Assembly: GCF_014171595.1 (NCBI RefSeq)
Contig: NZ_CP050451.1
Span: forward strand, 1,426,001 to 1,490,000
DNA length: 64,000 bases
Direction of reading: 5' to 3'
Source of the DNA: Massilia sp. Se16.2.3
Lineage (GTDB): Bacteria > Pseudomonadota > Gammaproteobacteria > Burkholderiales > Burkholderiaceae_D
Each line of letters opens with the position of its first letter. Positions within the stretch are counted from its first letter, which is position 1. Both the position numbers and the translations under genes were made by a program. Positions 17,950 through 27,407 of this stretch are shown here, one piece after another. Under the pieces are notes generated by a model. The model was not told the DNA's origin. It ran no database searches and worked only from the letters and a program-made list of their open reading frames with translations.

Positions 17950-19752
17950 ATGTCCTCCATGCGTACCAACTACTGCGGCCTCGTCACCGAAGAACTGCTG
18001 GGCCAAACCGTCAGCCTGTGCGGCTGGGTGCATCGCCGCCGCGACCACGGTGGCGTCATCTTCATCGACCTGCGCGACCGCGAAGGCCTGGTGCAGGTGG
18101 TCTGCCATCCCGACAATGCGGATGTCTTCAAGGCCGCGGAGCACGTGCGCAACGAGTACTGCCTGCGCATCACCGGTACCGTCGTCAACCGCCTGGAAGG
18201 CACGGCCAACGCCAACCTGAAGTCGGGCAAGATCGAGATCAACACCACCCAGCTGGAAGTGCTGAACGCATCGGTGCCGGTGCCTTTCCAGCTGGACGAC
18301 GACAACCTGTCGGAAACCACCCGCCTGACCCACCGCGTGCTCGACCTGCGCCGCGGCCAGATGCAGCACAACCTGCGCCTGCGCTATAAAGTGTCGATGG
18401 AAGTGCGCAAGTACCTCGACAACCTGGGCTTCATCGACATCGAAACCCCGATGCTGACCAAGTCGACCCCGGAAGGCGCCCGCGATTACCTGGTGCCCTC
18501 GCGCGTCAACCCGGGCAACTTCTTCGCGCTGCCGCAGTCGCCGCAGCTGTTCAAGCAGCTCTTGATGGTGGCGAACTTCGACCGTTATTACCAGATCACC
18601 AAGTGCTTCCGCGACGAAGACCTGCGCGCCGACCGCCAGCCGGAATTCACCCAGATCGACTGCGAAACCTCCTTCCTGACCGAACAGGAAATCCGCGACC
18701 TGTTCGAAGACATGATGCGCGTGGTGTTCAAGAACGCCGCCGGCATCGACCTGCCGAACCCGTTCCCGGTGATGGATTTTGCCACCGCCATGGGCAAGTA
18801 CGGTTCGGACAAGCCGGACATGCGCGTGAAACTCGAATTCACCGAGCTGACCGAGCTGATGAAGTCGGTCGAGTTCAAGGTCTTCAACAGCGCCGCGAAC
18901 ATGAGCGGTGGCCGCGTGGTCGGCATGCGCGTGCCGCAGGGCGGTTCGATGCCGCGCTCGGAAATCGATGCCTACACCCAGTTCGTCGGCATCTACGGCG
19001 CCAAGGGCCTGGCCTACATCAAGGTCAACGAGAAAGCCAAAGGCCGTGACGGCCTGCAGTCGCCAATCGTCAAGAACATCGCCGACGAGGTGCTGACCCA
19101 GATCCTGGAAATGACCGGTGCGCAAGATGGCGACCTGATCTTCTTCGGCGCCGACAAGGCGAAGGTCGTCAACGATGCCATGGGCGCGCTGCGCGTGAAG
19201 ATCGGCCACTCGGAATTCGCCAAGAAGGCCGGCCTGTTCGACGACGTCTGGGCACCGCTGTGGGTGATCGACTTCCCGATGTTCGAGCACGACGAAGAAA
19301 ACAACCGCTGGACCGCGACCCACCATCCGTTCACCGCGCCAAAGGACGGCCACGAAGACATGCTGGAAACCAATCCGGGTGCCTGCATCGCCAAAGCCTA
19401 CGACATGGTCCTGAACGGCTGGGAACTGGGTGGCGGCTCGATCCGTATCCACCGCGAAGACGTGCAGAGTAAAGTGTTCCGCGCGCTGAAGATCGACGCC
19501 GAAGAAGCGCAGCTGAAATTCGGCTTCCTGCTCGACGCCCTGCAATACGGCGCGCCGCCGCACGGTGGCCTGGCTTTCGGCCTGGACCGTCTGGTCACCC
19601 TGATGACCGGTTCGGAATCGATCCGCGACGTGATCGCCTTCCCGAAAACCCAGCGCGCACAGGATCTGCTGACCAATGCGCCGTCGGAAGTGGACGAGAA
19701 GCAGTTGAAGGAACTGCATATCCGCCTGCGCAACGAGCCGAAAGTGGGCTAA
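17950..19752 (+). CDS. aspS: Aspartyl-tRNA synthetase
   Basis: A 600-residue class II synthetase charging tRNA-Asp. In order: the OB-fold anticodon domain ([31 protein letters not shown]), class II motif 1 around [19 protein letters not shown], motif 2 ([18 protein letters not shown]), the bacterial GAD insertion, and motif 3 ([14 protein letters not shown]). Length is typical for bacterial AspRS. In organisms with GatCAB the enzyme is often non-discriminating and also charges tRNA-Asn; this cannot be decided from the window. The start follows a purine-rich leader (GGAATAGAGAAAAAT). A terminator follows at 19785. Confidence 0.98.
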   Translation: MSSMRTNYCGLVTEELLGQTVSLCGWVHRRRDHGGVIFIDLRDREGLVQVVCHPDNADVFKAAEHVRNEYCLRITGTVVNRLEGTANANLKSGKIEINTTQLEVLNASVPVPFQLDDDNLSETTRLTHRVLDLRRGQMQHNLRLRYKVSMEVRKYLDNLGFIDIETPMLTKSTPEGARDYLVPSRVNPGNFFALPQSPQLFKQLLMVANFDRYYQITKCFRDEDLRADRQPEFTQIDCETSFLTEQEIRDLFEDMMRVVFKNAAGIDLPNPFPVMDFATAMGKYGSDKPDMRVKLEFTELTELMKSVEFKVFNSAANMSGGRVVGMRVPQGGSMPRSEIDAYTQFVGIYGAKGLAYIKVNEKAKGRDGLQSPIVKNIADEVLTQILEMTGAQDGDLIFFGADKAKVVNDAMGALRVKIGHSEFAKKAGLFDDVWAPLWVIDFPMFEHDEENNRWTATHHPFTAPKDGHEDMLETNPGACIAKAYDMVLNGWELGGGSIRIHREDVQSKVFRALKIDAEEAQLKFGFLLDALQYGAPPHGGLAFGLDRLVTLMTGSESIRDVIAFPKTQRAQDLLTNAPSEVDEKQLKELHIRLRNEPKVG

Positions 19753-19784
19753 ACACGCTCGGCCGTACGGCTGGGTAGAATAGG

Positions 19785-19823
19785 GGCTGGCGCCACGTCG
19801 CAGGACGGGCTCCAGCCTTTTTT
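19785..19823 (+). terminator. Rho-independent terminator after aspS
   Basis: GGCTGG (19785-19790), a 21-base loop, CCAGCC (19812-19817), then six T. It lies between aspS and nudB. The loop is long, so termination may be partial. Confidence 0.55.
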
Positions 19824-19847
19824 GTTTGTCCCACGGAGAAACCAAGC

Positions 19848-20303
19848 GTGCACAAGATTCCCGAATCGGTCCTGGTCGTCATCCACACCGCGGATTTGCA
19901 GGTGCTGCTGATCGAGCGGGCCGACCGTCCGGGTTTCTGGCAGTCGGTCACCGGTTCGCTCGATGCGCCTGACGAGCCGCTGCTGGCGACGGCCACGCGC
20001 GAACTGTTCGAGGAGACCGGCATCGTTGCCGACGGCGAGCGTATCCGCCTGCACGACTGGAAGCTGTCGAACGTCTACGAGATCTATCCGACCTGGCGCC
20101 ACCGCTACGCGCCGGGCGTCACCCATAACACCGAGCACGTGTTTTCGGTCTGCGTGCCGCGCGATATTCCCATCACGCTCAGCCCGCGCGAGCACCTGCA
20201 GTACGCCTGGCTGCCGCTGCTGGAAGCGGCCGACCGCTGCTTTTCCTCGTCGAATGCGGAAGCGGTGCTGCAGTTGCCGCGGCACCTGCACGGCGCCTCC
20301 TGA
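19848..20303 (+). CDS. nudB: Dihydroneopterin triphosphate diphosphatase NudB (Nudix)
   Basis: A 151-residue Nudix hydrolase that removes pyrophosphate from dihydroneopterin triphosphate in folate synthesis. The Nudix helix is visible as ATATRELFEETGI with the catalytic REL-EE core. The N-terminus (ESVLVVIHTADLQVLLIERADRPGFWQSVTGS) matches NudB, which in many proteobacteria also lies directly after aspS. The start is GTG at 19848 with GGAG 10-13 bases upstream. It is separated from aspS by about 95 bases containing a weak terminator. Confidence 0.9.
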   Translation: MHKIPESVLVVIHTADLQVLLIERADRPGFWQSVTGSLDAPDEPLLATATRELFEETGIVADGERIRLHDWKLSNVYEIYPTWRHRYAPGVTHNTEHVFSVCVPRDIPITLSPREHLQYAWLPLLEAADRCFSSSNAEAVLQLPRHLHGAS

Positions 20304-20345
20304 GGCGAGGACGCCGCCTGTTTCAGAATAAAAGAAAGCAACACA

Positions 20346-20696
20346 ATGAAGTGGATTATCACGAAATACCTGATCACGGCGGCCGTCGTCGTGCTCGTGT
20401 CCGAAGCGGCCAAGCGCAGCGATCGCATTGGCGGGTTTATTGCCGCCTTGCCGATGGTGACCTTGTTGACGCTGGTATGGCTGTACCTGGAACACCAGCC
20501 GCAGGCCAAGCTGGCGAACCACGCCTGGTACACCTTCTGGTATGTGGTACCCACCCTGCCGATGTTCCTGGCCTTTCCCTGGCTGCTGCAGCGGCTCGGG
20601 TTCTGGTGGACGCTGGGCGCCTGCACGGCGCTGACGGTGGCCTGCTTTGCGGCGTTTGCGATGGTGGTGAAGCGTTTCGGGATTGTTTTGCTGTAG
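20346..20696 (+). CDS. DUF3147 family membrane protein
   Basis: A 116-residue membrane protein with about four hydrophobic helices (YLITAAVVVLVSEAA; IGGFIAALPMVTLLTLVWLYL; FWYVVPTLPMFLAFPWLL; FWWTLGACTALTVACFAAFAMVV). The pattern KxSDRIGGFIAALPxVTLL is typical of DUF3147 proteins. It is 42 bases behind nudB and probably co-transcribed. The function is unknown. It ends next to a palindromic intergenic repeat. Confidence 0.82.
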   Translation: MKWIITKYLITAAVVVLVSEAAKRSDRIGGFIAALPMVTLLTLVWLYLEHQPQAKLANHAWYTFWYVVPTLPMFLAFPWLLQRLGFWWTLGACTALTVACFAAFAMVVKRFGIVLL

Positions 20697-20704
20697 ATGA
20701 CCGA

Positions 20705-20764
20705 GTGGGCCCGGGGAGCCCACCCTACGCCTGCCGCGCCGTAGGGTGGGCGCCCCGAGCCCAC
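20705..20764. repeat. Palindromic intergenic repeat, copy 2
   Basis: Inverted arms at 20705-20728 and 20741-20764 match at 22 of 24 positions and carry CCCACCCTAC / GTAGGGTGGG. The spacer is only 12 bases. Each arm is itself a hairpin (GGGC ... GCCC). Confidence 0.8.
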
Positions 20765-20906
20765 GCGGAACCTCGAGGAGCGTTAGCTGCCGCCGTCCAT
20801 GCGACATGAATAGCCGCCGATGCGTTAGCACGACGTCCGCATTTCGATATAAGAAAGTGTGATCAAAATCGTTCGCTTTTGGCCCGGCTTGGAGTAGTCT
20901 GGTCAA

Positions 20907-21823
20907 ATGAACAACGATCAGACGGAGCAGGCCGGCTCCAGCCATTGGCACCTCGGCCCCATCATCGACGCGCTGCGCACTTCGCGCGAATCGACCCACA
21001 ACATCCGCCACCAGGGACGCGTGCGCGAACTGCCGTCGCGCGCGGTGCTGCAGCAGGTGATCGAAGGCGTGTCGGCGGCGCTGTTCCCCACGCATTACGG
21101 GCGGCCAGACCTGAACGACGAAAGCATCGATTACTTCGTCGGCGACACATTGAACGTCGCGCTCGACCGCCTGGTCCAGCAGGTGCGGCGCGCGCTGCGC
21201 TTCAATCCTGGCCAGGAAGACCTGGGCGAGGCCGAGCTGACGACGCGCGCCTGCGCCATCACGCGCTCGTTTGCCACCAGCCTGCCGGAAATCCGCGCGC
21301 TGCTGGTGTCGGATGTGCAGGCGGCCCTTGCCGGCGATCCCGCGGCCAGCTCGGTCGCCGAAATCATGCTCTGCTATCCCGGCACCATTGCCGTGCTCTA
21401 CCACCGGCTGGCGCATTGCCTGCATCGGCTTGGGGTGCCTTTCCTGGCGCGGCTGGCGGCCGACATCGCCCATACGCTCACCGGCATCGACATCCACCCG
21501 GCCGCGCAGATCGGCGCCAGCTTCTTCATCGACCACGGTACCGGCGTCGTGATCGGCGAGACGGCCATCATCGGCCAGCGCGTGCGCCTGTACCAGGCCG
21601 TCACGCTGGGCGCGCGCCGTTTCCCCACCGACGAACACGGCGCCCGGTGAAAGGTGCGCCGCGCCACCCGATCGTCGAGGACGACGTCGTCATCTACGCC
21701 GGCGCCACCATCCTCGGCCGCATCACGGTGGGCGCCGGCTCGACCATCGGCGGCAATGTCTGGCTCACCCAGAGCGTGGCACCGGGCAGCAACGTCACCC
21801 AGGCGCAGATGCGCGGCTGCTAG
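20907..21823 (+). CDS. cysE: Serine O-acetyltransferase (CysE/EpsC type)
   Basis: An enzyme of about 305 residues making O-acetylserine, the carbon acceptor for sulfide in cysteine synthesis. The long N-terminal helical domain (residues 1-175) leads into the left-handed beta-helix acyltransferase domain ([26 protein letters not shown]). One frameshift lies near 21645: adding one G to GCCCGG-TG removes the TGA and continues [20 protein letters not shown] and [16 protein letters not shown]. It faces the end of the leftward sulfur operon, from which it is 43 bases away, and fits the theme of the island: making the acceptor while the neighbours supply sulfur. Confidence 0.88.
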
Positions 21824-21866
21824 ACCGGGCGCCGGCCCGCCCCGCGGCGGTACCGGCCAGCGTCGG

Positions 21867-22601
21867 CTACACGGCGTGCATCGCATGCAGGCTGGCCAGG
21901 ATGTCCGCTTTTACGGAGGAGGCCGCCAGCGCCGCGCGCGCACGCGGCCGCGCCAGGCCCACCTCGAACTCCTCGCGCGGCGGGCCCGGTAGCTTATCGA
22001 GCAGGACGACGCGGTCGCTCAGTTGCAAGGCTTCGTCGATGTCATGGGTCACCAGCAGCACCGTCAAGCGGCGCTGTTCGGCCACGCGCGCCAGCAAGTC
22101 CTGCAGGCGCATGCGCGTGAACGCGTCCACCGCCGAAAACGGTTCGTCCAGCAGCAGCACACGCGGCTCCGGGTAGAGCCCGCGCGCCAGCGCCACCCGC
22201 TGTGCCTGGCCGCCCGACAGCTGCTTCGGCAGCGCTTGCGCATAGCCGGCCAGGCCCACTTCGTCGAGCAGCGCCGCCACGCGTGCCGCGTCAAACGCCC
22301 CCGGTGCCGCACCGAAGACGATGTTCTCTTCCACCGTCAGCCGGGGAAACAGGCGCGGCTCCCGGAAGATCAGGCCGATCTCGCGCTGCGGCCCGCTGAC
22401 CTGTCCGCCGCGCAGGCGCACGCCGCCGCGGTAATGGGGATCGAGACCGGCGGCGATCGACAGCAGCGTGCTCTTGCCGCAGCCGCTGGGCCCAACCAGG
22501 CTGACGATCTCGCCAGCCTCGAGGAAGAGGCGCAGTCCGCGCAGGATGGTGCGCTCGCCATGGCGCTTTTCGTCGATGGCCACATCCAGCAGGGCGCTCA
22601 T
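21867..22601 (-). CDS. ABC transporter ATPase (SsuB/TauB type), first set
   Basis: A 244-residue ATPase of the nitrate/sulfonate/taurine class. Walker A is GPSGCGKST, signature LSGGQAQRVALARGL, Walker B VLLLDEPFS and the H loop LLVTHDIDEAL. It is the last gene of the leftward sulfur operon; its ATG overlaps the stop of the permease gene (ATGA). This set is distinct from the ssuEADCB operon copy at 33.2 kb and lacks an adjacent SsuD. The substrate is inferred to be an organosulfur compound from context only. Confidence 0.9.
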   Translation of the reverse strand: MSALLDVAIDEKRHGERTILRGLRLFLEAGEIVSLVGPSGCGKSTLLSIAAGLDPHYRGGVRLRGGQVSGPQREIGLIFREPRLFPRLTVEENIVFGAAPGAFDAARVAALLDEVGLAGYAQALPKQLSGGQAQRVALARGLYPEPRVLLLDEPFSAVDAFTRMRLQDLLARVAEQRRLTVLLVTHDIDEALQLSDRVVLLDKLPGPPREEFEVGLARPRARAALAASSVKADILASLHAMHAV

Positions 22602-23470
22602 CGGGCCTCCCGGTAGCCGGTGCGGTAGCCGGCGCGGTAGCCGGTGCGGTAGCCGACGCGGTTGCCAAGGCTGTCGCGCCAGGACAGCAGGCGTGTCTCC
22701 AGCGCCCCCATCGCGGTATCGCTGGCCTTGCCCAGCAGGGCAAGCAGGAAGATCGCGGCGAGCATGATGTCGGCGCGGCTCGATTCGCGCCCGTCAGACA
22801 GCAGGTAGCCCAGGCCCTGGCTGGCCGCGATCAGTTCGGCGGCGACCATGAACATCCACGCCAGGCTCAGGCCGTTGCGCAGTCCGGTCAGGATCGACGG
22901 CAGCGCCGAGGGCAGCAGCACCCGCCTTGCCAGCGCCGCCGGCCGCAGTCCGTAGAGCTGGCCGACCTCGACCAGCTTGCGGTCGACGCCGCGCATGCCC
23001 GCCACCACGCCCATGTAGACGGGGAAAAAGGCGCCGATGGCGATCAGGAGCAGCTTGGGCGTCTCGTCGATGCCGAACCAGAGCAGCAGCAGCGGCACCC
23101 AGGCCAGCGAGGGAATCGCACGCAGGGCCTGGAAGCTGGGGTCGAGCAGGCGCGCGCCATGGCTGCTCAGCGCCACCGGGGCGCCCAGCAGCAGCGCCAG
23201 CGTGGACCCCGCCGCAAAGCCTGCCGCCACGCGCAGGCAGCTGCTGGCCAGGTGCCCGCCCAGGCCATTGTGCGCAAGCCAGGCCAGGGTGCCGGCGATC
23301 TCGCTGGGCGCCGGCATCAGGTTGGCCGGCACCAGCCCGCTGCGTACGCCTGCCTCGGCGCCGGCCAGCGCCAGCGCAGGCAGGATCAGTCCTAGCGGCA
23401 GGCGCAGGCGCGGCCGCGGCCGGGCCGAGGGCGGCGCCAGTTCGATCGACTGGGGCGCGTCGCGTTTCAT
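22598..23470 (-). CDS. ABC transporter permease (SsuC/TauC type), first set
   Basis: A 290-residue permease with about six helices. The binding-protein-dependent EAA-type loop is seen around VEVGQLYGLRPAALARRVLLPSALPSILTGLRNGL. The C-terminus carries an odd extension, a repeated GYRTGYRAGYRTGYR tract coded by a 12-bp tandem repeat. The stop overlaps the ATPase start, and the gene lies 2 bases after the binding-protein gene. It forms a complete transporter with its two neighbours. Confidence 0.9.
   Translation of the reverse strand: MKRDAPQSIELAPPSARPRPRLRLPLGLILPALALAGAEAGVRSGLVPANLMPAPSEIAGTLAWLAHNGLGGHLASSCLRVAAGFAAGSTLALLLGAPVALSSHGARLLDPSFQALRAIPSLAWVPLLLLWFGIDETPKLLLIAIGAFFPVYMGVVAGMRGVDRKLVEVGQLYGLRPAALARRVLLPSALPSILTGLRNGLSLAWMFMVAAELIAASQGLGYLLSDGRESSRADIMLAAIFLLALLGKASDTAMGALETRLLSWRDSLGNRVGYRTGYRAGYRTGYREAR
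22613..22670 (-). repeat. 12-bp tandem repeat in permease C-terminus
   Basis: About four copies of a 12-base unit (CGGTAGCCGGTG or GGCGCGGTAGCC phase on the plus strand) code Gly-Tyr-Arg-Thr/Ala units. In-frame repeats of this kind change copy number by slippage without shifting the frame. Confidence 0.7.
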
Positions 23471-23472
23471 GC

Positions 23473-24459
23473 TCAGGCGCGCGCGATCAGCGATCGAGCG
23501 AAACGGGTGTCGATCAGGCTGGAGATCGCGGCGTCCAGGTCGGTACCCGGCTTGACCAATGCCTCGTCGCGCAGGATGGGCGCGGCCAGCTGCAAGGCCT
23601 TGATGTGTTCGTTGGACGGCTGCGGGTTGCTGAAGTCGCTGCGCAGCTTCACCTGCAGCAGGGCGACCGGCAGCGACACCTTCGCTTCGTTCGACAGGAT
23701 CTTGGCCGCCTCGACCGGATTGGCGCGGGTCCAGGCGCGGGCGCGCTCGTAGGCCCCGATCACGCGCGCCGTCTCCTGCGGATAGTTGGCCAGGAATTCC
23801 TCGCGCACGTTCAGGAAGCCATAGGTATTGAAGGCCACGTTCCGGTACAGCAGGCGCGCGCCGCCTTCGAGCTCGCTGGCCGCCATGTGCGGATCGAGCC
23901 CGGCCCAGGCGTCGACGCGGCCCTGCTCCAGCGCCGTGCGCCCGTCCGCGTGCTGCAGGCTGACGTGCTCGATGTCCTTGCGCCCGAGTCCCACGCTGTG
24001 CAGTGCGCGCAGCAGGAAGAGATACGGATCGGTACCCTTGGTGGCCGCGATCTTTTTGCCTTTCAGGTCGGCGAGCGTGCGGATCGGCGAATGCTTCGGC
24101 ACCACCAGCGCGGTCCACTCCGGGCGCGAATAGATATAGGGCGTGCGGATCGGGTTGCCGTTGGCGCGGGCCAGGAGGGCGGCGAGGCCGGCGCTCGAGC
24201 CGAAGTCGATGCTGTTCGCATTCAGGTATTCGAGCGCGCGGTTGCTGCCGGCGCTGAGCACCCATTTGATGCGGGTGCCGTCGGCCTTGAAGGCTTCTTC
24301 CAGCCAGCCGAAATGGCGCAGCACCAGGCTGGTGGGCGAATAATAGGCGTAATCGAGGCGCAGTTCTTCCAGCCGGGCCGATGCCGAACGGGCCGACAGC
24401 GGCAGGATGGACAGGGCGGCGCCGCTGGCGGCTAGCTGGAGCAGGCTTCTTCTTTTCAT
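23473..24459 (-). CDS. Aliphatic-sulfonate-type ABC substrate-binding protein, first set
   Basis: A 328-residue periplasmic binding protein of the SsuA family. A twin-arginine-like signal (MKRRSLLQLAASGAALSILP) starts it. The mature part has the NMT1/SsuA-like fold sequence (YAYYSPTSLVLRHFGWLEEAFK, IDFGSSAGLAALLARANGNPI, LADLKGKKIAATKGTDPYLF, VDAWAGLDPHMA). It is followed by its permease and ATPase and preceded by a flavin monooxygenase gene 15 bases upstream. SsuA-like binding sites vary, so sulfonates, sulfones or other organosulfur compounds are all possible. Confidence 0.88.
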   Translation of the reverse strand: MKRRSLLQLAASGAALSILPLSARSASARLEELRLDYAYYSPTSLVLRHFGWLEEAFKADGTRIKWVLSAGSNRALEYLNANSIDFGSSAGLAALLARANGNPIRTPYIYSRPEWTALVVPKHSPIRTLADLKGKKIAATKGTDPYLFLLRALHSVGLGRKDIEHVSLQHADGRTALEQGRVDAWAGLDPHMAASELEGGARLLYRNVAFNTYGFLNVREEFLANYPQETARVIGAYERARAWTRANPVEAAKILSNEAKVSLPVALLQVKLRSDFSNPQPSNEHIKALQLAAPILRDEALVKPGTDLDAAISSLIDTRFARSLIARA

Positions 24460-24474
24460 GGTGTTCGCTTTCGG

Positions 24475-25901
24475 TCAGGCTGCGGGACGCAGCGCAATGT
24501 CGATCCGGACCTGGCGGCCCGGGTGGTTTTCCTGCAGGCGCGGGCCGGTGCCGAGCAGGCGTTCGCGCAAGGTGGTGGCGCTGTCCGCACCGGCTTCGTC
24601 TACCCTGTAGCGGCCGCGCCGCCGCAGTTCCGGCACCACCAGTTCGACGACGTTGCGCATGTCTTCTTTCGCCAGCGCATAGGCCAGGTTGAAGCCGTCG
24701 ATGCCGGTCTCGTCGAACCATGTCAGCAATTCGTCCGCTACCTGGCGCGGGTCGCCCACGATCACGGGGCCGCGTCCCCCAGGCCGATGAAGCGCGCCGC
24801 CTCGCGCACGGTCCAGCGTCGCGACGGATCGGCGACGGAAAGCGATGCCAGCGCCGAGCGGCCGGCCTCGGTGTCGATGTAGTCGATCGTGGCGTCGAGG
24901 TCGTAGCGGGAAAAATCGACACCGGTCCAGCCCGAGAGCAGGGTGAGGGACGCGTCGATGTCGATGTGCTCTTCGTATTCGCGCAGGCGTGCGCGTGCTT
25001 CCTCTTCGGTGGCGCCCGTGACCACCAGCGCCTGCGCATACACCAGCAGCGCCTGCGGATCGCGCCCGGCGGCGGCGACGACCGCGCGCGCGCTGTCGAC
25101 ATAGCGCTTGACGATGGCGCGGGTGGGCGCGCTGACAAAGGTGGCTTCGGCGTGGCGCGCGGCAAACGCCAGCCCGCGCGGGGAGGCCCCGGCCTGATAC
25201 AGGAAGGGCGTACGCTGGGGCGACGGCTCGCACAGGTGGATGCCGGGGACGGTGTAATGCACCCCTGCGTGATTGATCGGGTGCACCCGGCTTGGGTCGG
25301 TGTAGACGCCGCGCGCACGATCGCGCACCACGGCGTCCTCGTCCCAGCTCTTTTCCCACAGTTTATAGACGACTTCCAGGTATTCGTCGGCCAGGTCGTA
25401 GCGGGCGTCGTGGCCAAGCTGCTGCGCCTGGCCCAGGTTGCGCGCGGCGCTGTCGAGGTAGCCGGTGACGATGTTCCAGCCGATCCGCCCCCCGGTCAGA
25501 TGGTCGAGCGTCGACATGCGGCGGGCGAAAGTGTACGGATGTTCGTAGGTGACGGCGGCAGTGACGCCGATGCCGAGGCGCGTGGTCGCACCCGCGATGA
25601 CGGGTGCCAGCAGCAGCGGATCGTTCAGCGGGATCTGCACGCCGTGTTTCAGCGCCGCGTCCAGGCTGCCGCCATGGACATCGTAGGCGCCCAGCACGTC
25701 GGCGAGGAAGATGGCGTCGAAGCCGCCCGCTTCCAGCAGGCGCGCCAGCTCGGCCCAGTAGCCGGCATCGCGGTAGTCGGCGCCGCGCTTGAAGCCATCA
25801 GCGCGGGGATGGCGCCACAGCCCTGGCGACTGGTGGCTGGGCGTGTTCATCTGGAAGGCGTTGAAGCGGACCGGTTTCGAAAGAGTGTGCACCGCTGTCA
25901 T
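24475..25901 (-). CDS. NtaA/SnaA/DszA-family flavin-dependent monooxygenase (LLM class)
   Basis: A bacterial-luciferase-like FMNH2-dependent monooxygenase of about 475 residues. Family marks: an N-terminal FNAFQMNTPSHQSPGLWRHP, substrate-barrel strands (GFDAIFLADVLGAYDVHGG), and GRIGWNIVTGYLDSAARNLG, the flavin-site motif of the NtaA/SnaA/DszA group. A single frameshift lies at 24776-24780 (five C on the plus strand); one extra base joins RFIGLG to GRGPVIVGDPRQVADELL. Members cleave C-S or C-N bonds in sulfones, nitrilotriacetate or related compounds. It needs reduced flavin, which the SsuE-like reductase across the control region could supply. The ATG overlaps the upstream binding-protein stop. 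Confidence 0.86.
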
Positions 25902-26722
25902 TTTGCGTTTTTCTCCATCGCCAGCTGGTAGTCGGTCTTGGCGTAGTCCGCGAACAGGCGGTTCGTCACCTCCAGGAACTCACGCGAGCGGTAGGCCGCG
26001 GCGATGTCGCGCGCGAAGGGCTTGTCCTTGTCGGCGGTGCGCACCGCCACCAGGTTGGCATAGCTGGGCGAAATCTTCTCGGTGCGCAGCGCGTCGCGCA
26101 GTTTCAGGCCCGAGGCCAGGGCGAAGTTGCCGTTCACGAAAGCGTAGTCTGCGTCCTGCAGGGAGCGCGGCAGCTGCGCCGCTTCCAGCGGCAGCAGTTT
26201 CACGCCGCGCAGGTTGGCGGCGATGTCCTTCTCGGACGCCCGGATCGGGTCGATGCCGGGACGCAGGCGGATCCAGCCGAGTTGGTCCAGCATCACCAGT
26301 GCGCGCGCCTGGTTGGTCGGGTCGTTCGGCAGCGCGACCGTGCTGCCCGCCCTGGCCTCGTCGAGCGAGCGGTGCTTGCGGCTGTAGATGGCGATCGGCG
26401 CGGTCGGGATCTTGACCAGTTCCGACAGCGCCAGCTTGTGCTGCTCGGCGAAGCGGGTCAGGTAGACGATGTGCTGGAACACGTTGGCATCGAGCGAGCC
26501 TTCGGCCAGCGCGAAGTTCGGCTGGATGTAGTCGTTGAATTCCACCAGCTTGACCTTGTAGCCCTGTTTTTCCAGGATCGGCTTGATGCCGAGGCGGACC
26601 TGGTCGGCGTACGGCCCGGCACTGGTGCCGATGACGAGTTCCTTCGGGTCCCTGGCCTGGGCGCCGGCGAGCAGCGACAGGCCGAGCATGGTAGCGAGCA
26701 GGGAACGGCGGGCAGAAAACAT
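25898..26722 (-). CDS. MetQ/NlpA-family ABC substrate-binding protein
   Basis: A 274-residue periplasmic binding protein. It begins with a Sec signal (LLATMLGLSLLAGAQA) that has no lipobox cysteine, so it appears soluble rather than a lipoprotein. Family sequence is clear: ELVIGTSAGPYADQV, GYKVKLVEFNDYIQPNFALAEGSLDANVFQH, and ALPNDPTNQARALVMLDQLGWI. MetQ proteins bind methionine or related thioethers. Its partners are the permease and ATPase genes just upstream. In this island an organic sulfur ligand is plausible, but binding specificity cannot be read. Confidence 0.9.
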   Translation of the reverse strand: MFSARRSLLATMLGLSLLAGAQARDPKELVIGTSAGPYADQVRLGIKPILEKQGYKVKLVEFNDYIQPNFALAEGSLDANVFQHIVYLTRFAEQHKLALSELVKIPTAPIAIYSRKHRSLDEARAGSTVALPNDPTNQARALVMLDQLGWIRLRPGIDPIRASEKDIAANLRGVKLLPLEAAQLPRSLQDADYAFVNGNFALASGLKLRDALRTEKISPSYANLVAVRTADKDKPFARDIAAAYRSREFLEVTNRLFADYAKTDYQLAMEKNAK

Positions 26723-26743
26723 GAGGGGTCCTTGTGGGTTGGA

Positions 26744-27407
26744 TCAGCGTTTGTCGAGGCGGCGCGCCGCGCGGTTGCCGGCGAACTGGATCAGCTGCAC
26801 CAGCAGCACCAGCAGGGCGACGGTCAGCACCATGACCTCGGTCTCGAAGCGGTAGTAGCCGTAGCGGATGGCGAGGTCGCCGATGCCGCCGCCGCCCACC
26901 ACGCCGGCCACGGCCGAATACGACAGGAAGCTGATCGCCAGTACCGTCAGCGACAGCACGGGGGCGGCGCGCGCTTCCGGCAGCAGCACGCGGATGACGA
27001 TCTGGAATTCGGAGGCGCCCATCGCCTGCGCCGCTTCGATCACGCCGCGCGGCACGTCGCGCAGATTCTGTTCGACGAGGCGCGCGAAATAGAAGATCGC
27101 CGCCAGCGACAGCGGCACGGCGGCCGCCAGCGGGCCAATGGAAGTGCCGGCCAGGGTGCGCGTGACCGGCACCAGCGCGACCATCAGGATGATGAAGGGG
27201 AAGGAGCGCACCGTGTTGACGATCCAGCCCAGCACCAGCGCGGCGGGGCGATGCGCCAACGCCTGGCCCTGCGATACCGGGAACAGCAGCACCCCAGCGG
27301 GCCGCCGACCAGCAGGGAACCGCGCCCAGGCCGATGCCGAGCATCAGCGCGGTTTGCAGGAAAGCGGTCCAGAGTTCGGGCAGGATGGCGATGAGTTGTT
27401 CAGGCAT
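26744..27407 (-). CDS. MetI-type ABC transporter permease, frame-interrupted
   Basis: A permease of about 220 residues with five hydrophobic helices and the EAA loop ([27 protein letters not shown]). The start is [30 protein letters not shown]. The frame shifts in a GC-rich stretch near 27325 and 27297, where expected family sequence ([18 protein letters not shown]) is readable only by changing frame. The true C-terminus is intact ([11 protein letters not shown]). The start overlaps the ATPase gene end by 8 bases. Indels are the likely cause. Confidence 0.82.

Noticed and set aside
17899..19845. 648-codon minus-strand open frame opposite aspS
   Set aside because: A shadow of the highly biased aspS codons. 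No Shine-Dalgarno, no recognisable domain, His/Val/Gln-rich composition typical of antisense frames in high-GC genes.
20880..20900. Possible sigma-54 promoter before the serine acetyltransferase (TGGCCCGGCTTGG)
   Set aside because: The GG and GC elements are not at the required spacing.
21867..22601. Treating the first SsuABC-like set as a simple duplicate of the ssuEADCB transporter
   Set aside because: Binding-protein sequence, signal peptide and permease tail differ clearly, and the first set is tied to a different monooxygenase, so it is better read as a separate transporter.
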